Source: Klebsiella sp. WP3-W18-ESBL-02 (GTDB lineage Bacteria; Pseudomonadota; Gammaproteobacteria; Enterobacterales; Enterobacteriaceae). Taken from it: a DNA stretch of 64,000 nucleotides. How positions within the stretch are numbered: position 1 is the first letter of the stretch; each line of letters opens with the position of its first letter. Shown here in pieces: positions 35,272 to 44,133 of this stretch. The notes under the pieces are model-generated. The model had not been told where the DNA came from, searched no databases, and saw nothing but the letters and a program-made list of their open reading frames with translations. The position numbers and the translations under genes are program-made. The stretch covers positions 62,001-126,000 of the forward strand of contig NZ_AP021973.1 in the NCBI RefSeq assembly GCF_014168815.1. Reading direction: 5' to 3'.

Positions 35272-37929
35272 ATGAAAAACCTTTTCCGCAAAAAATGGTT
35301 TTACAGACCACTCTGCACAATAACGATGTTATGTCACCTTGGTGTTGTATCCTACGTGCCGTATGCCTTTTCAGCAACGACCCAGGAAAACGTTACATCT
35401 GCCACTAATTTCTATAAAACACTGCCGCAAGTTTCAGCTACGTCAAATGGTACGGTTCAGTATGGAAAAGGCCAGGCCGTTGATTTGAACTCTGCTTATC
35501 CAAATCAAGGTTCATCAACTTCACTGGATAGCCTGAAAGGAACCTACGGAGATGACAGCAACACGCTAAAACTGGGCAATACAACCAACGCCAATCTGAA
35601 AACCGAAAATTCACTGCGCGGCGAAGCTTACCGAACGCTGGTGGGCTCAACGAAAACTACAGCAAACATTAAACCTGATGATTCCATCTTTGATGGCCAT
35701 AAAGACTTCCTGGAGAATCAGGATAAGTACATGCAAGATCTTGGTGATTGTTCTATGACCAAGACCATGACGAATAAGGACACCGTCAACCATATCCCTG
35801 ATTATCGCGAATGTACCCGTACCACAAGTGTCAGCGGCACATTCACCCTCTACCATCCTTACGTTGCCGGTATGCTCTCGCATTATAGTGGCGCGGCGAA
35901 CATCGGTTCTTGCGGCACTAACTGCATCGAACTCTGGCTCGGGACTGTCGGTGATAACTACTGGGACGGCAACTGCACAATATTTGAACAGGCAATGGCC
36001 GTCACTGTCTACAATCCCCAGGCAGTTACCAGCGCCAAGATCATCAGGGCTAAATGGGATGATTACATGCAGATTTATGTCGGTGGTACAGATAGGGGTA
36101 GTTTGGTTTGGGCAGGGCCAAAAGGTTTAAACGTCTTCCCGCCAGAGACATCAGGAGCCTGTGAATTAAAAACAAGCTGGGATCAGTCGATTAATGTAGA
36201 TGTAACAGCACAAATCCGAAATACCCCCCAAAATGGCGTTCTTAATTTCAAAAACCGTGTGTCAGTGACTGGCAGCGGCGAAGGTTATGCTCTCATTTAT
36301 ATTTACTTTGACCCAAACAAAATTATCTCGGATAACGCCTGGACTGTTGATAAACCTGAACAATTCGATACGTTGCTGAAGGCCATCAACGCCGGGTATT
36401 GCCAGAATTACACGGTAACCTGCCGCGAGACAGTCATTCCTGATGCAAATGGGTGCGCAACCATAAATGGCGCACGTATCTGCGAAAACCAGCTTGCTAA
36501 GCCGCCGATCGGAGGTCTCTCACCTTTCTGTAAGTCTGCAACGGTAGTTTCCAACTGCGGAACCGACGGTGGCGTTAACAATACTTGCAAGCAGTACGAT
36601 GCAAACACTGCATGTAAATTCATTAAGTCCACTTGCATAACAGGTGCGGAGGGTGACAAAAATGGGTGCTGGCAGGCAACCGAGGTATGGGATTGCGGAA
36701 CGGATGTCGTTGTACCCAATACCTCCTCCACCGATACCTATACTTGTCCTGGCGCTGTGCAATGCCTTAATGGGTCTTGCCTACAGCCTTCTGCTGAACC
36801 AAGCGGCGATTTCAACAAAGCAGTTGCAACTCTTCAGGCCGCAACTTACGCATTGAATGAAATGAAGTGTGGCGATGATACTGACGAAACCAACCGTTCC
36901 TGCACTCTTTTTAAAGGTGAGTCTGCACAATGTAAATCGGCGATGGGGGGATGGGTGGATTGTTGTGATCAGCCCGTAGATGTCAGCTGGATTCAGTATT
37001 TGCAGTTGTCCTACTACACTCTAAAAATTGCTGATGCTGTCTCTGTAAAAGCCGGTATGTTCGAACAGGGAAAAGGTATTTTTGACATGGGTTCCGAACT
37101 TATGACTAATGCCATCGATACAATAACTCGACCAGCTATTTCCGCTTTCAACAGTCTGGTTGGGTCGGCAGGTACTGAAGCGGCTCAGCAAGCTACAGAA
37201 GCAGGTTTGTCCGGTTTGATGAATCAGGCTATAGGAGCGCTGACGAAACAAGTTGCTCAATGGACTCTTGATACCTTCGGCCCTGCTGCGACGAATCTGA
37301 TATTTGAAAGTGCGGCCTCTGGCGGTGGCGCAGCCGTAACATCGTCTGGCCTGGCTACATCTGTTCAATTGTCGTCAACTATTGTTTCGGCAATATCCGT
37401 GGTTGGATATGCTTACATGGCGTACCAGATTGCTAATATACTGGTCAACATCATCTGGGCTTGTACTCCTGATGAATTTAAGCTTGCCGTTAAGAAAGAA
37501 ACAAAATTGGCCGTGCATATATCCAGCTGGTGTGAAACAAAGTTTCTGGGTGTCTGTATCGAGAAACGGTCAAGTTATTGCACGTTTGATTCTCAGATTG
37601 GTCGCATCATTCAGGAACAAGGGAGACCAATGTTAGGTATCGGCTGGGGGGATAAAAAGAACCCGGATTGTCGACCACTGACGTTAGAAGAATTTGGACG
37701 GATTGATTTTAACAAACTCGATTTGTCAGAGTGGATTGGTTCACTTTACGAGGCGAAACTTTTACCTAAAGCGTCGGAAATAAATCTGGATAAGATAACC
37801 GGTAAAGGAAACGTATTGAATATAGATGGATCTCGCCAGAACTCCCTGGAGCGATTCCAGAGCGGTGTTGACAGTATCGATGTTGATGCGGCGAAATCTA
37901 GCACAGAGGCTGTTTTGAAAACTCAATAG
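35272..37929 (+). CDS. traN: TraN-like outer-membrane mating-pair stabilisation protein
   Basis: 885 aa with a signal peptide ending near PYAFSA (about residue 35) and many Cys, as in TraN adhesins. Typical parts: an N-terminal Asn/Thr-rich stretch, the CSMTKTMTNKDTVNHI and YRECTRTTSVSGTFTLYHPY segments, a Cys-rich centre (residues 385-510), and a C-terminal region with GWVDCCDQPVDVSW. F TraN is 602 aa; larger TraN occur on other plasmid groups. TraN contacts outer-membrane receptors of the recipient. Ribosome binding site AGGTGA. Confidence 0.92.
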   Translation: MKNLFRKKWFYRPLCTITMLCHLGVVSYVPYAFSATTQENVTSATNFYKTLPQVSATSNGTVQYGKGQAVDLNSAYPNQGSSTSLDSLKGTYGDDSNTLKLGNTTNANLKTENSLRGEAYRTLVGSTKTTANIKPDDSIFDGHKDFLENQDKYMQDLGDCSMTKTMTNKDTVNHIPDYRECTRTTSVSGTFTLYHPYVAGMLSHYSGAANIGSCGTNCIELWLGTVGDNYWDGNCTIFEQAMAVTVYNPQAVTSAKIIRAKWDDYMQIYVGGTDRGSLVWAGPKGLNVFPPETSGACELKTSWDQSINVDVTAQIRNTPQNGVLNFKNRVSVTGSGEGYALIYIYFDPNKIISDNAWTVDKPEQFDTLLKAINAGYCQNYTVTCRETVIPDANGCATINGARICENQLAKPPIGGLSPFCKSATVVSNCGTDGGVNNTCKQYDANTACKFIKSTCITGAEGDKNGCWQATEVWDCGTDVVVPNTSSTDTYTCPGAVQCLNGSCLQPSAEPSGDFNKAVATLQAATYALNEMKCGDDTDETNRSCTLFKGESAQCKSAMGGWVDCCDQPVDVSWIQYLQLSYYTLKIADAVSVKAGMFEQGKGIFDMGSELMTNAIDTITRPAISAFNSLVGSAGTEAAQQATEAGLSGLMNQAIGALTKQVAQWTLDTFGPAATNLIFESAASGGGAAVTSSGLATSVQLSSTIVSAISVVGYAYMAYQIANILVNIIWACTPDEFKLAVKKETKLAVHISSWCETKFLGVCIEKRSSYCTFDSQIGRIIQEQGRPMLGIGWGDKKNPDCRPLTLEEFGRIDFNKLDLSEWIGSLYEAKLLPKASEINLDKITGKGNVLNIDGSRQNSLERFQSGVDSIDVDAAKSSTEAVLKTQ

Positions 37930-37945
37930 CTTTGCAGGATAAGAA

Positions 37946-37975
37946 GCCCCGACTTTATGTCGGGGCTTTTTTTTT
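37946..37975. terminator. Bidirectional terminator between traN and lipoprotein gene
   Basis: GCCCCGAC TTTAT GTCGGGGC followed by nine T; the reverse gene ends at 37974 so the reverse strand also uses it. Confidence 0.9.
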
Positions 37976-38744
37976 ACTTTCTGAACAGGTATTGCTTACC
38001 GTCACTGAATACCATTGGTTCATGTTCAGGAGAGCCTGGTAAGAACAGAGCCCGCTGAGCACCCAGTTCTTTACTCATTTCTTTAACCAGACCTACGTTA
38101 GAGGCTCGTGTTGCATAGAGGTTGAAGCAGTCATTACCGATAATGAATGTCACCTGACCGCTGGTGCTGATAGGTGGTTTCGGCAACGTTGGAGCTATAT
38201 CAGCATACGATACCCAATCACCGTTCGTCGCTTTCCGACGAACTGCATTTTCAACAGCACCGCCTTTCCCCTCACACATCCCACCAACTTTGTATCCATC
38301 CATCCGGGTTAGTGTTTTCCAGAAAATCGCATTGACCTCACGCTCATTATCTTCCTGAGATTTACCGTTCCATGACGCGACACGCACCACGCCATCAACA
38401 ATAGCAGTAGGCTGTTGGGCCGTTAAAACAGACAGCACAGGGATGAAAGATGTGTGTGTCGCGAAGCCCGCAGCCACATCGGCCACTCCATTACCTCCCA
38501 GGTTGGTTACACCTTTTTCACCAGCCTTAACCGGGGTTTTGAGAGGGACAAGCTGCCCATTGGACGCGAAACCGTTATAGATAAGGTATTGATCGCCAGC
38601 ATCGGTGATCTGACGTAAATCCATCGCTCGGGCAAATTTCAAAGCATCAGATGGATTGCTGTCAACCGGCATAGCTGGTGGTTGAGAAGCCGCGCAACCA
38701 ACTAACATCAGCGATACCAAAGCAAGACCAGAGATTTTCTTCAT
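37974..38744 (-). CDS. Lipoprotein, 256 aa
   Basis: Signal with lipobox (LALVSLMLVGCAAS, Cys 17). The mature domain is not recognised. The gene has its own CTTCGTCAC unit and an AAGGAA ribosome binding site. Placed between traN and the regulator operon, it may be an outer-membrane part of the transfer apparatus or an exclusion protein; that is inference. Confidence 0.75.
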   Translation of the reverse strand: MKKISGLALVSLMLVGCAASQPPAMPVDSNPSDALKFARAMDLRQITDAGDQYLIYNGFASNGQLVPLKTPVKAGEKGVTNLGGNGVADVAAGFATHTSFIPVLSVLTAQQPTAIVDGVVRVASWNGKSQEDNEREVNAIFWKTLTRMDGYKVGGMCEGKGGAVENAVRRKATNGDWVSYADIAPTLPKPPISTSGQVTFIIGNDCFNLYATRASNVGLVKEMSKELGAQRALFLPGSPEHEPMVFSDGKQYLFRK

Positions 38745-38758
38745 TTTATTTTCCTTGG

Positions 38759-38812
38759 GACACCAGTAGGTTTGTTATTCAATACTAACCCGACTCATTC
38801 ACGTGACGAAGT
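38759..38812 (-). promoter_or_regulatory. CTTCGTCAC promoter unit 3 (reverse)
   Basis: On the reverse strand ACTTCGTCAC (38803-38812) then an 18-nt spacer and TATTGA/TAGTAT -10-like bases. No clean ribosome-site hairpin is seen in this member. Confidence 0.5.
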
Positions 38813-38824
38813 ATCCAGGCAATA

Positions 38825-38851
38825 AAAAAGCCCGTTAAAACGGGCTTTTTT
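38825..38851 (-). terminator. Terminator of the flhC-like operon
   Basis: AAAAAAGCCCGTT AAA ACGGGCTTTTTT, symmetrical so usable from both sides; 20 bp past the reverse gene's stop at 38872. Confidence 0.88.
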
Positions 38852-38871
38852 ATGAAATTTAACTTAGTCAC

Positions 38872-39402
38872 TTACGAGCTTTCATTTTCAGCTTCTGTAT
38901 CAGAGCAGAACGGACAAATATGTTTTTTCCGTGGACGGTCACAACTCTGCGGTGAAATAAATGAAAGATCGCAACGGTAACACCTTACCATACGTATTTC
39001 TTCAGCTCGAAAATCACGAGCAAGAGTCCAGGCCTCGTTGGCATCAATCATCATTTTCGAGGCTTCTTCCGGGCGGAATTTAAGGTTTAGTTCCCGGTAG
39101 ATTTCGAACGCACTCACCACATCAACGATGTTGTCACTGTTGTTTGGGTCTTTCGAACGACGCAGATAGATGCTCATAAAATTGGTTGCCTCAACCTTTT
39201 TATGTGTCGTATTGAGCAGCGTCTCTGAATGTTTAAGTCGTCCGATTGATACATCACTCAGATGGAACTCTTTTCGCAAAAAATCAATAACACGGTCACT
39301 TGCATTAAGCGAATGCACAATGATCTTTCTACGAAATCCTAATTTTACCATTTTCTGTGTTAAAGCAAATTTATCTTCATCCCGGACAAGAGCAGCCTTC
39401 AT
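38872..39402 (-). CDS. FlhC-like transcriptional activator of transfer genes
   Basis: 176 aa. The C-terminus has the FlhC zinc pattern: MVRCYRCDLSFISP then KKHICPFCSD. The middle, FMSIYLRRSKDPNN... and FEIYRELN, fits the FlhC helix bundle. Plasmid and ICE homologues (AcaC of IncC, SetC of SXT) pair with a FlhD-like protein and switch on transfer operons. ATG 39402 is chosen because it has GGAG 9 bp upstream; a TTG start at 39408 would overlap the upstream stop. It sits 2 bp after the flhD-like gene. Confidence 0.8.
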   Translation of the reverse strand: MKAALVRDEDKFALTQKMVKLGFRRKIIVHSLNASDRVIDFLRKEFHLSDVSIGRLKHSETLLNTTHKKVEATNFMSIYLRRSKDPNNSDNIVDVVSAFEIYRELNLKFRPEEASKMMIDANEAWTLARDFRAEEIRMVRCYRCDLSFISPQSCDRPRKKHICPFCSDTEAENESS

Positions 39403-39404
39403 AA

Positions 39405-39935
39405 TCAATTACTCCAATGAGAATAGCGCGACTGTAAGTAACCTGTTAATTCTAAGGTTGGGTTGGGGGCTCCAATAACTGTACTGAAGTCACAATCTAC
39501 TAAATCGGCAAATGGACGAATAGGTTTAAAATATATTTTGCCGGTTATGATTGCATCGATTGTTTGTGCATCATCCATACGTTCGACAAGCTGTACGGTT
39601 TTTTCATTATCAAACCAGTAGAACGTTTGGGCAACAGTCCCCGTATTAATGAAAACACGAACACTGAATACCAGCAGGGCAAGCCGTAGGATGTATGAGT
39701 CATGACGAACGAATTTTTCTACCTCAGTAGATATCTTGCGCTCGGGATCATGACAGATATTAAAGATGGGCAAGTCATACTTCTCCATCGATAAAGCGAG
39801 CTTGGCCTGATTAGATTTCTCTATCAAAAATTCCCGGTCTCCTTCTGCTAACTCAAAAGGGCTTTTATACAACGATTGCGCACGGGTAATAATTGAGATG
39901 GCAGTCTGTAGAAAATACAAATTTTGATTAATCAT
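39405..39935 (-). CDS. Possible FlhD-like partner, extended
   Basis: 176 aa from ATG 39935, which overlaps the stop of the transglycosylase gene by 8 bp. The start, INQNLYFLQTAISIITRAQS..., resembles the opening helix of FlhD (NLSYLLLAQRLI type), and the gene stands directly before flhC as flhD does. The remaining 100 residues are unlike FlhD. Longer readings from 40025 lie inside the transglycosylase gene and are less likely. Call based on context plus weak similarity. Confidence 0.55.
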   Translation of the reverse strand: MINQNLYFLQTAISIITRAQSLYKSPFELAEGDREFLIEKSNQAKLALSMEKYDLPIFNICHDPERKISTEVEKFVRHDSYILRLALLVFSVRVFINTGTVAQTFYWFDNEKTVQLVERMDDAQTIDAIITGKIYFKPIRPFADLVDCDFSTVIGAPNPTLELTGYLQSRYSHWSN

Positions 39936-40488
39936 TTTCGATAAGCCTCTTCCATACGCGTAATACGCGCTGACCATATTCACGAGCCTTGCCTTCCAAC
40001 TTAGGGTTTTGAGTGTTGTATCCACCTATCGCCAGTTCTATATCGCCAGGGTTAGCTTTGATGGCTGCACACAAAGTCTTTGCCCCGATTCGGATGTTTG
40101 TATCGACATCCAGGAGTTCTTCAGGATGGTTAACATACTGTCCGTTCCAACGAAAATTAATTTGAACGATTCCAATATCTGTTACCGGAGTGGCTGAGAG
40201 ATAGCGGGCTAGCGCTCTCTTTGCATCTTCATAACTTGTCGGGTAATACGACCCATAAACATAGTTGTTCAATGCCCAGGGGCTGGGAACAACATACCCC
40301 TTGGTTCCTGCATTATTTTTACTCTCGGTGAGTGCCACCGCGTAGAGAAGGTACGGATCGAGGCCACACTCTTTCTGGGAATGCTTTTCCCAAGAAGTGC
40401 CACGAAGATCTACAAGCCTGGCGTTCGTACTCGTGCAGTAAGCAGCACATAGTAAAGCGAGCACCAAACTCTTCGTTGCTATCTGCAT
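39928..40488 (-). CDS. Lytic transglycosylase
   Basis: 186 aa. Signal peptide (SLVLALLCAAYCTSTNA), then the goose-type/SLT core: AVALTESKNNAGTKG with the catalytic Glu, DIGIVQINFRWNG, NIRIGAKTLCAAI and LAIGGYNTQNPKLEGKAREYGQRV. These enzymes open the peptidoglycan for the transfer channel. First gene of a coupled operon with the FlhD/FlhC-like genes. Start 40488 with GGGGAGGGG ribosome binding site. Confidence 0.9.
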   Translation of the reverse strand: MQIATKSLVLALLCAAYCTSTNARLVDLRGTSWEKHSQKECGLDPYLLYAVALTESKNNAGTKGYVVPSPWALNNYVYGSYYPTSYEDAKRALARYLSATPVTDIGIVQINFRWNGQYVNHPEELLDVDTNIRIGAKTLCAAIKANPGDIELAIGGYNTQNPKLEGKAREYGQRVLRVWKRLIEND

Positions 40489-40517
40489 TTCCCCTCCCCA
40501 CAAACCCTACAACGGCA

Positions 40518-41048
40518 TCAACTTATGCGAACACGCCTTGGTGTAACCTTTTCATTAACGCCGCTATCTTGATTGTCGCCTGTCTCCCCAACGCCCGATT
40601 TATCTCCAGGATTGGGATCCGGTATTTTTCCAGCAATCTCAGGCTTACTGGTAAGGTTCGCCGTCGATAACTGGTCATCTTTAACTTCGAACTCTTGAAT
40701 ATCACTGCCCACACAAAATGGCGGGCCTGTATTGACTATATCGTTGCTAACCACGTGACGAAATTTTGGTTCAGTGTCCTCATTTACTTTGGGTAAGTGG
40801 CCGTCTCTCTGACTAGTCATCAGACCAGTCTCATTTTCTGTATTCGGCCCACGGACTGATTTCTTCTGTTCTGATTTACGTTTTTTTGAAGTCTCACGGA
40901 CGATACCGGGTATAAAACTGTCACCTGCTAGCAATGCTCGGTTTGCCAGCGCCAATAGTGAACTGCTGCGCTGGCCAGACTGTTTTGATTCCAGATAATT
41001 AATCAGCTCTGGAAACAGTATTGGATTAATCGTCACTCGAACTTGCAT
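40518..41048 (-). CDS. ParR/StbB-like partner of the second actin-like ATPase
   Basis: 176 aa from ATG 41048, which has AGGGGG upstream. The N-terminus VRVTINPILFPELINYLESK... RSSSLLALANRALL is ribbon-helix-helix-like. The remainder is polar and likely disordered, as in ParR proteins. It follows the ParM-like gene by about 14 bp. Partition adaptor by position; DNA site probably upstream of 42085. Confidence 0.65.
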   Translation of the reverse strand: MQVRVTINPILFPELINYLESKQSGQRSSSLLALANRALLAGDSFIPGIVRETSKKRKSEQKKSVRGPNTENETGLMTSQRDGHLPKVNEDTEPKFRHVVSNDIVNTGPPFCVGSDIQEFEVKDDQLSTANLTSKPEIAGKIPDPNPGDKSGVGETGDNQDSGVNEKVTPRRVRIS

Positions 41049-41062
41049 GAAACCCCCTTTGC

Positions 41063-42085
41063 TCAATCATCGCCGTAAAGCATCAAGTCAACGCCATAGT
41101 TCCAGAAACCAATGGCATTACTGGCAACAGGCAACGGGCTCGATACGATCCTGGCTCGGGGGAATTCTTCTCGTATGGTCTGTTCGTAGAACCTTGTCCC
41201 ACCACCGGCAGCTGCAATGATATGGACTGGCCCGAGAACCCTTGTCGATTTTCGCAACTCTTTGACTACATCACTGGCGATGGAGGGAATAGCTTCTTCA
41301 AGCAGAGGACGTAGGGAAATGTGGCGGAACCCATTAAAGAAAGACTGCTCATTGTTACGGAGAGCGATTTCAATAATTTCTGGTAGATCATCAATTCGCT
41401 CTTCCGGGTTATCGGCATTAAGGCGGTTCACAATGCTTTCGATAATTGCACTGGTTGCTTTTAATGATGAACCTGAAGAGCCTGATACCCTGCTTCCGCT
41501 CTTAAAGGCGATGTAGTCCATCGAGAAGAAGCCAGGGTCAACCACGAGAATGGTCGACTTCTCTAATTCTTCCTGACTGATAAGGCCCGGTCTGTTAACG
41601 ATGTCATTGATGACACCAACGCCCTGCTGAAGAACGAGGCATTTTTTAACAGTCACTGTTTTTCCTGGCGCAATAGTAAACGTACCGGTGAGCCTCGCAG
41701 TCAGTTTCGCGCGTTCACTTTCATTAGCAAGACGGACAGGTAAACCAGTTACTACCAGGTCGATTTCATTGCCTGCTTTAGCAGTGATTTTATCCAGTGA
41801 GGCCAGATATAGTGCCAGGTACATTTCTGTCATGTGGTAACGGTCATGCAGCTCACGCGCATCGGGGCGTTCGGTAAAAGCCCGCCATTCTTTACCTCCT
41901 GGGTACACCAACACTTCATGTTCGCAGCTACGCTTTACCAGCCGCACATCATCTACTGGCTCATTCGTAGCGTAGGCCGGATAAATACTGACTGTGGGTT
42001 TGTCATCCGCTGAATCCCCTACAGCAATTTTTACATTGCTGTATCCAATATCAATTCCGCAGACAACCAATTTGTCATTGCTCAT
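41063..42085 (-). CDS. Second ParM/StbA-like actin ATPase
   Basis: 340 aa with actin-fold signatures: GIDIGYSNVKIAVGD (phosphate 1), VVDPGFFSMDYIAF (phosphate 2) and VHIIAAAGGGTRFYEQ (adenosine). It belongs to the StbA/ParM superfamily but is well diverged from the 10027 ParM, nearer to the Alp/archaeal-type actins. Probably a second segregation system of the plasmid. Ribosome binding site AGGG, 7 bp before ATG 42085. Confidence 0.85.
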   Translation of the reverse strand: MSNDKLVVCGIDIGYSNVKIAVGDSADDKPTVSIYPAYATNEPVDDVRLVKRSCEHEVLVYPGGKEWRAFTERPDARELHDRYHMTEMYLALYLASLDKITAKAGNEIDLVVTGLPVRLANESERAKLTARLTGTFTIAPGKTVTVKKCLVLQQGVGVINDIVNRPGLISQEELEKSTILVVDPGFFSMDYIAFKSGSRVSGSSGSSLKATSAIIESIVNRLNADNPEERIDDLPEIIEIALRNNEQSFFNGFRHISLRPLLEEAIPSIASDVVKELRKSTRVLGPVHIIAAAGGGTRFYEQTIREEFPRARIVSSPLPVASNAIGFWNYGVDLMLYGDD

Positions 42086-42698
42086 TCGTTAACCCTGCAA
42101 GTTAAAAATGAATTACTGCCACTCCGATAACATTTGAGCGCCAAAAAGGGGTTCGCACTAACGTAAAGAAAGGTGGCCTCCCTCTGTCAACGTCGGGAAT
42201 TAACCGTTAACAAGTTGTAACATGGTATTCAAACGATCATCGATTACCATTTTTTTTATCGGCAAAACGTCCCCATTTTTGACATTAATAATGGCTAGAT
42301 ACGGACGTTTAAAATGTCAGATATGTACATAAATGCTGCATGAAACTGGACGTCATATATGGCTAAATCCGGCCCTAAAAACCTTAACCCCTAACCTAAA
42401 TCAGACTGAGGAAATTAGGTGGTAATGTATGAGGGCAACACATTTAGATTGGCTTTCCGCCTGGGGATTTCGCGGAGTATATATACTAAAAACACATGCT
42501 TCGGTGAGGTGAATTAAGGTATGTTGTGGCGATTACTCAAGGGTACACTTCGTGAAAATTTTACTTAAGCACAAGTTATAATTTCACTTAAATATGCATA
42601 TCTCCCCTTCACTTCCCCCCCAAAAAAACTCTCTCAAACTAGTATATATACCTACAAAATGTGACATAAATCACTATGAAGTTACTGTGATTTAGGAT
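42086..42698. promoter_or_regulatory. Gene-free A/T-rich region upstream of the second par operon
   Basis: About 610 bp without a gene. It holds ATGGCTAGATACGGACGT (42291 on) and a similar ATGGCTAAATCCGG (42359 on), plus short GTATATATAC elements near 42477 and 42641. It should hold the par promoter and could hold a centromere or part of oriT. Confidence 0.4.
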
Positions 42699-42741
42699 TG
42701 ATCCTGAAGACGGAGGGAGGTGATGGAAGTTTCAGCTGCGT

Positions 42742-43230
42742 TTGCCATTGTATTCTCCAGAAAGGTAACAAAAAGTGGAAAAGCCAGAAACATAAGTTTC
42801 TGCCATATCATATAGCGACTCTACATAATCGTTTACTAAGAGGTTTGTGCAGCGGTGGGCGTCATCCCGTTAATCGCCTCTACATTAGGGGAAGTAAGTT
42901 TCCATTATATTCCCCAGAAACCTATTAAAAATCAGAAATGCCCAGAAACGTAGTTTTCTGCCATATCATATAGAGATTGGCAAACTGCTTGATTAAAATA
43001 AAATGGCTTGATAAAAGTACCCGTACAGATAGATATTAATAGCTCAATCACCAGATTGCCATTGTATTCTCCAGAAACATGCAAAAAATGAGAACACCCA
43101 GAAAGATACTTAACTGGAGAATCAATCTTTCCTGTTTTGGAACTGAAAACTAAAAATCGAACCTGAAAAGGAGTTTTCTCTTTCTCCAGAAACATAGAGT
43201 TCTGGCGTAATAATAGAGATTCTCTTTTTT
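42742..43230. repeat. Phased direct repeats with internal dyads
   Basis: Three copies of a TTGCCATTGTATTCTCCAG-type block begin at 42742, 42899 and 43056, exactly 157 bp apart; a fourth, weaker CTCCAGAAAC copy is at 43184. The first two periods also contain CCAGAAAC ... GTTTTCTGCC dyads (42783-42804 and 42945-42966) followed by ATATCATATAG; the fourth has CCAGAA ... TTCTGG. It looks like an array of protein binding sites: oriT accessory sites or a centromere. Confidence 0.75.
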
Positions 43231-43268
43231 GGGGTTAAGTCCTAATCAAAAAACATCGAGGTGGTTTT

Positions 43269-43700
43269 ATGCAACTCGTCGGGTACATCAATGATCTGGA
43301 AAAGGCTCGTGATGCGGTTGATTCAGCCGCAGAACTTCTGTTTAACGAGGCCAATAGTCTTCGGGAGGAATACTGGGACAAAGCTATTGCTGATGACGAA
43401 AAGGCACGGTACAGCTTTAACGTAACCAGGCAAGGAACAACTATCAGGATCCGCTGGGCCAGATTGACACCTTTGCGCAAAGCTGGTGGAGGCATTGATC
43501 GTGTCGTTCCCAAATACCTACCTCTCAACAAAGGCGAATCATATCCACCAGCGAAATTTAAGGATGCAAGCCAGCGAGAACTTGCGCTTATCGAACTGTA
43601 TGAAGGTCAGCTTATTTGGTTGCGTGATGAGTTACGAAAAAACCGTGCAATTCGGCAGGCACTTTCACTTCGAATAACTCACCTAAGAAAACAGCTTTAG
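43269..43700 (+). CDS. MobI-like mobilisation protein
   Basis: 143 aa, soluble and helical: ARDAVDSAAELLFNEANSL, YWDKAIADDEKARYSF, TTIRIRWARLTPL, and a closing helix (LALIELYEGQLIWLRDELRK). The order and the middle IRIRW...KYLPLNKGESYPPAKF remind me of MobI of SXT/IncC elements, whose gene lies next to oriT. The link is by memory of the family outline only. It has a GAGGTGG ribosome binding site, sits right after the repeat array and points into the leading region. Confidence 0.5.
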   Translation: MQLVGYINDLEKARDAVDSAAELLFNEANSLREEYWDKAIADDEKARYSFNVTRQGTTIRIRWARLTPLRKAGGGIDRVVPKYLPLNKGESYPPAKFKDASQRELALIELYEGQLIWLRDELRKNRAIRQALSLRITHLRKQL

Positions 43701-43742
43701 AAATACAAACCGCTCTGGAGTAAACATAACGGATATACATGA

Positions 43743-43768
43743 ATACCAGGCGATGACCTGGTATTTTT
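43743..43768 (+). terminator. Terminator after the MobI-like gene
   Basis: AATACCAGG, loop CGATGA, CCTGGTATT then TTT. Confidence 0.8.
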
Positions 43769-43812
43769 GTTAGTGAGCCTTCAGGCGATCTGTTAGTGAG
43801 CCTTCAGGCGAT
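43768..43812. repeat. Tandem 22-bp direct repeat, 23-bp period
   Basis: Two exact copies, starting TGTTAGTGAGCC at 43768 and 43791. They border a G/C-rich region with many ATGATCGC blocks. Confidence 0.85.
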
Positions 43813-44015
43813 AGCGGACTTATCGCGGCGGAAATGAATCAGGATGATCGCAATATGATCGCGAGTGTTTTCGCCCGGGTATGATCGGGTGGGAATGCAG
43901 CGGACTATTTCGCGGGCGCGAATATGGAAGGTAAACAAAGCGGAAGCGATAGCGTCGGTTTTCTCTATTTTTACATCGGGAGGTTGAGCATGGTAATAAT
44001 CAAACCGCACGATGT

Positions 44016-44133
44016 CGGAGGAAAGATGAATTTCCTCCGGGGGTTTTTATGGGCAACCGGAGGTTGCCCTGGTTTTAATCGCCGGGGAAAACCAAAAGTG
44101 AATAACCAACATGGTTTTCCTCCGGGGGTTTTT
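44016..44133. other. Array of three strong hairpins with T-rich tails
   Basis: Hairpin 1: CGGAGGAAA/TTTCCTCCG (44016-44039), tail GGGGTTTTT. Hairpin 2: GGGCAACC/GGTTGCCC (44051-44069). Hairpin 3: GGAAAACC/GGTTTTCC (44085-44120), tail TCCGGGGGTTTTT. The tails of 1 and 3 repeat CCTCCGGGGGTTTTT. They could act as terminators, as single-strand initiation or primosome sites, or as part of oriT. Further inverted repeats lie at 44375-44391 and 44429-44458. Confidence 0.7.

Noticed and set aside
40739..40755. TTCGTCACGTG on the reverse strand resembling the promoter-unit box
   Set aside because: It lies inside the ParR-like coding sequence, -10 spacing is poor and no gene starts downstream at the right distance.
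42698..42928. Open frame across the phased repeats
   Set aside because: No credible ribosome site; it spans repeat blocks and intervening DNA, so coding is unlikely.
42742..43230. CRISPR array
   Set aside because: Repeat blocks are too few, 157 bp apart and imperfect; no cas genes in the window.
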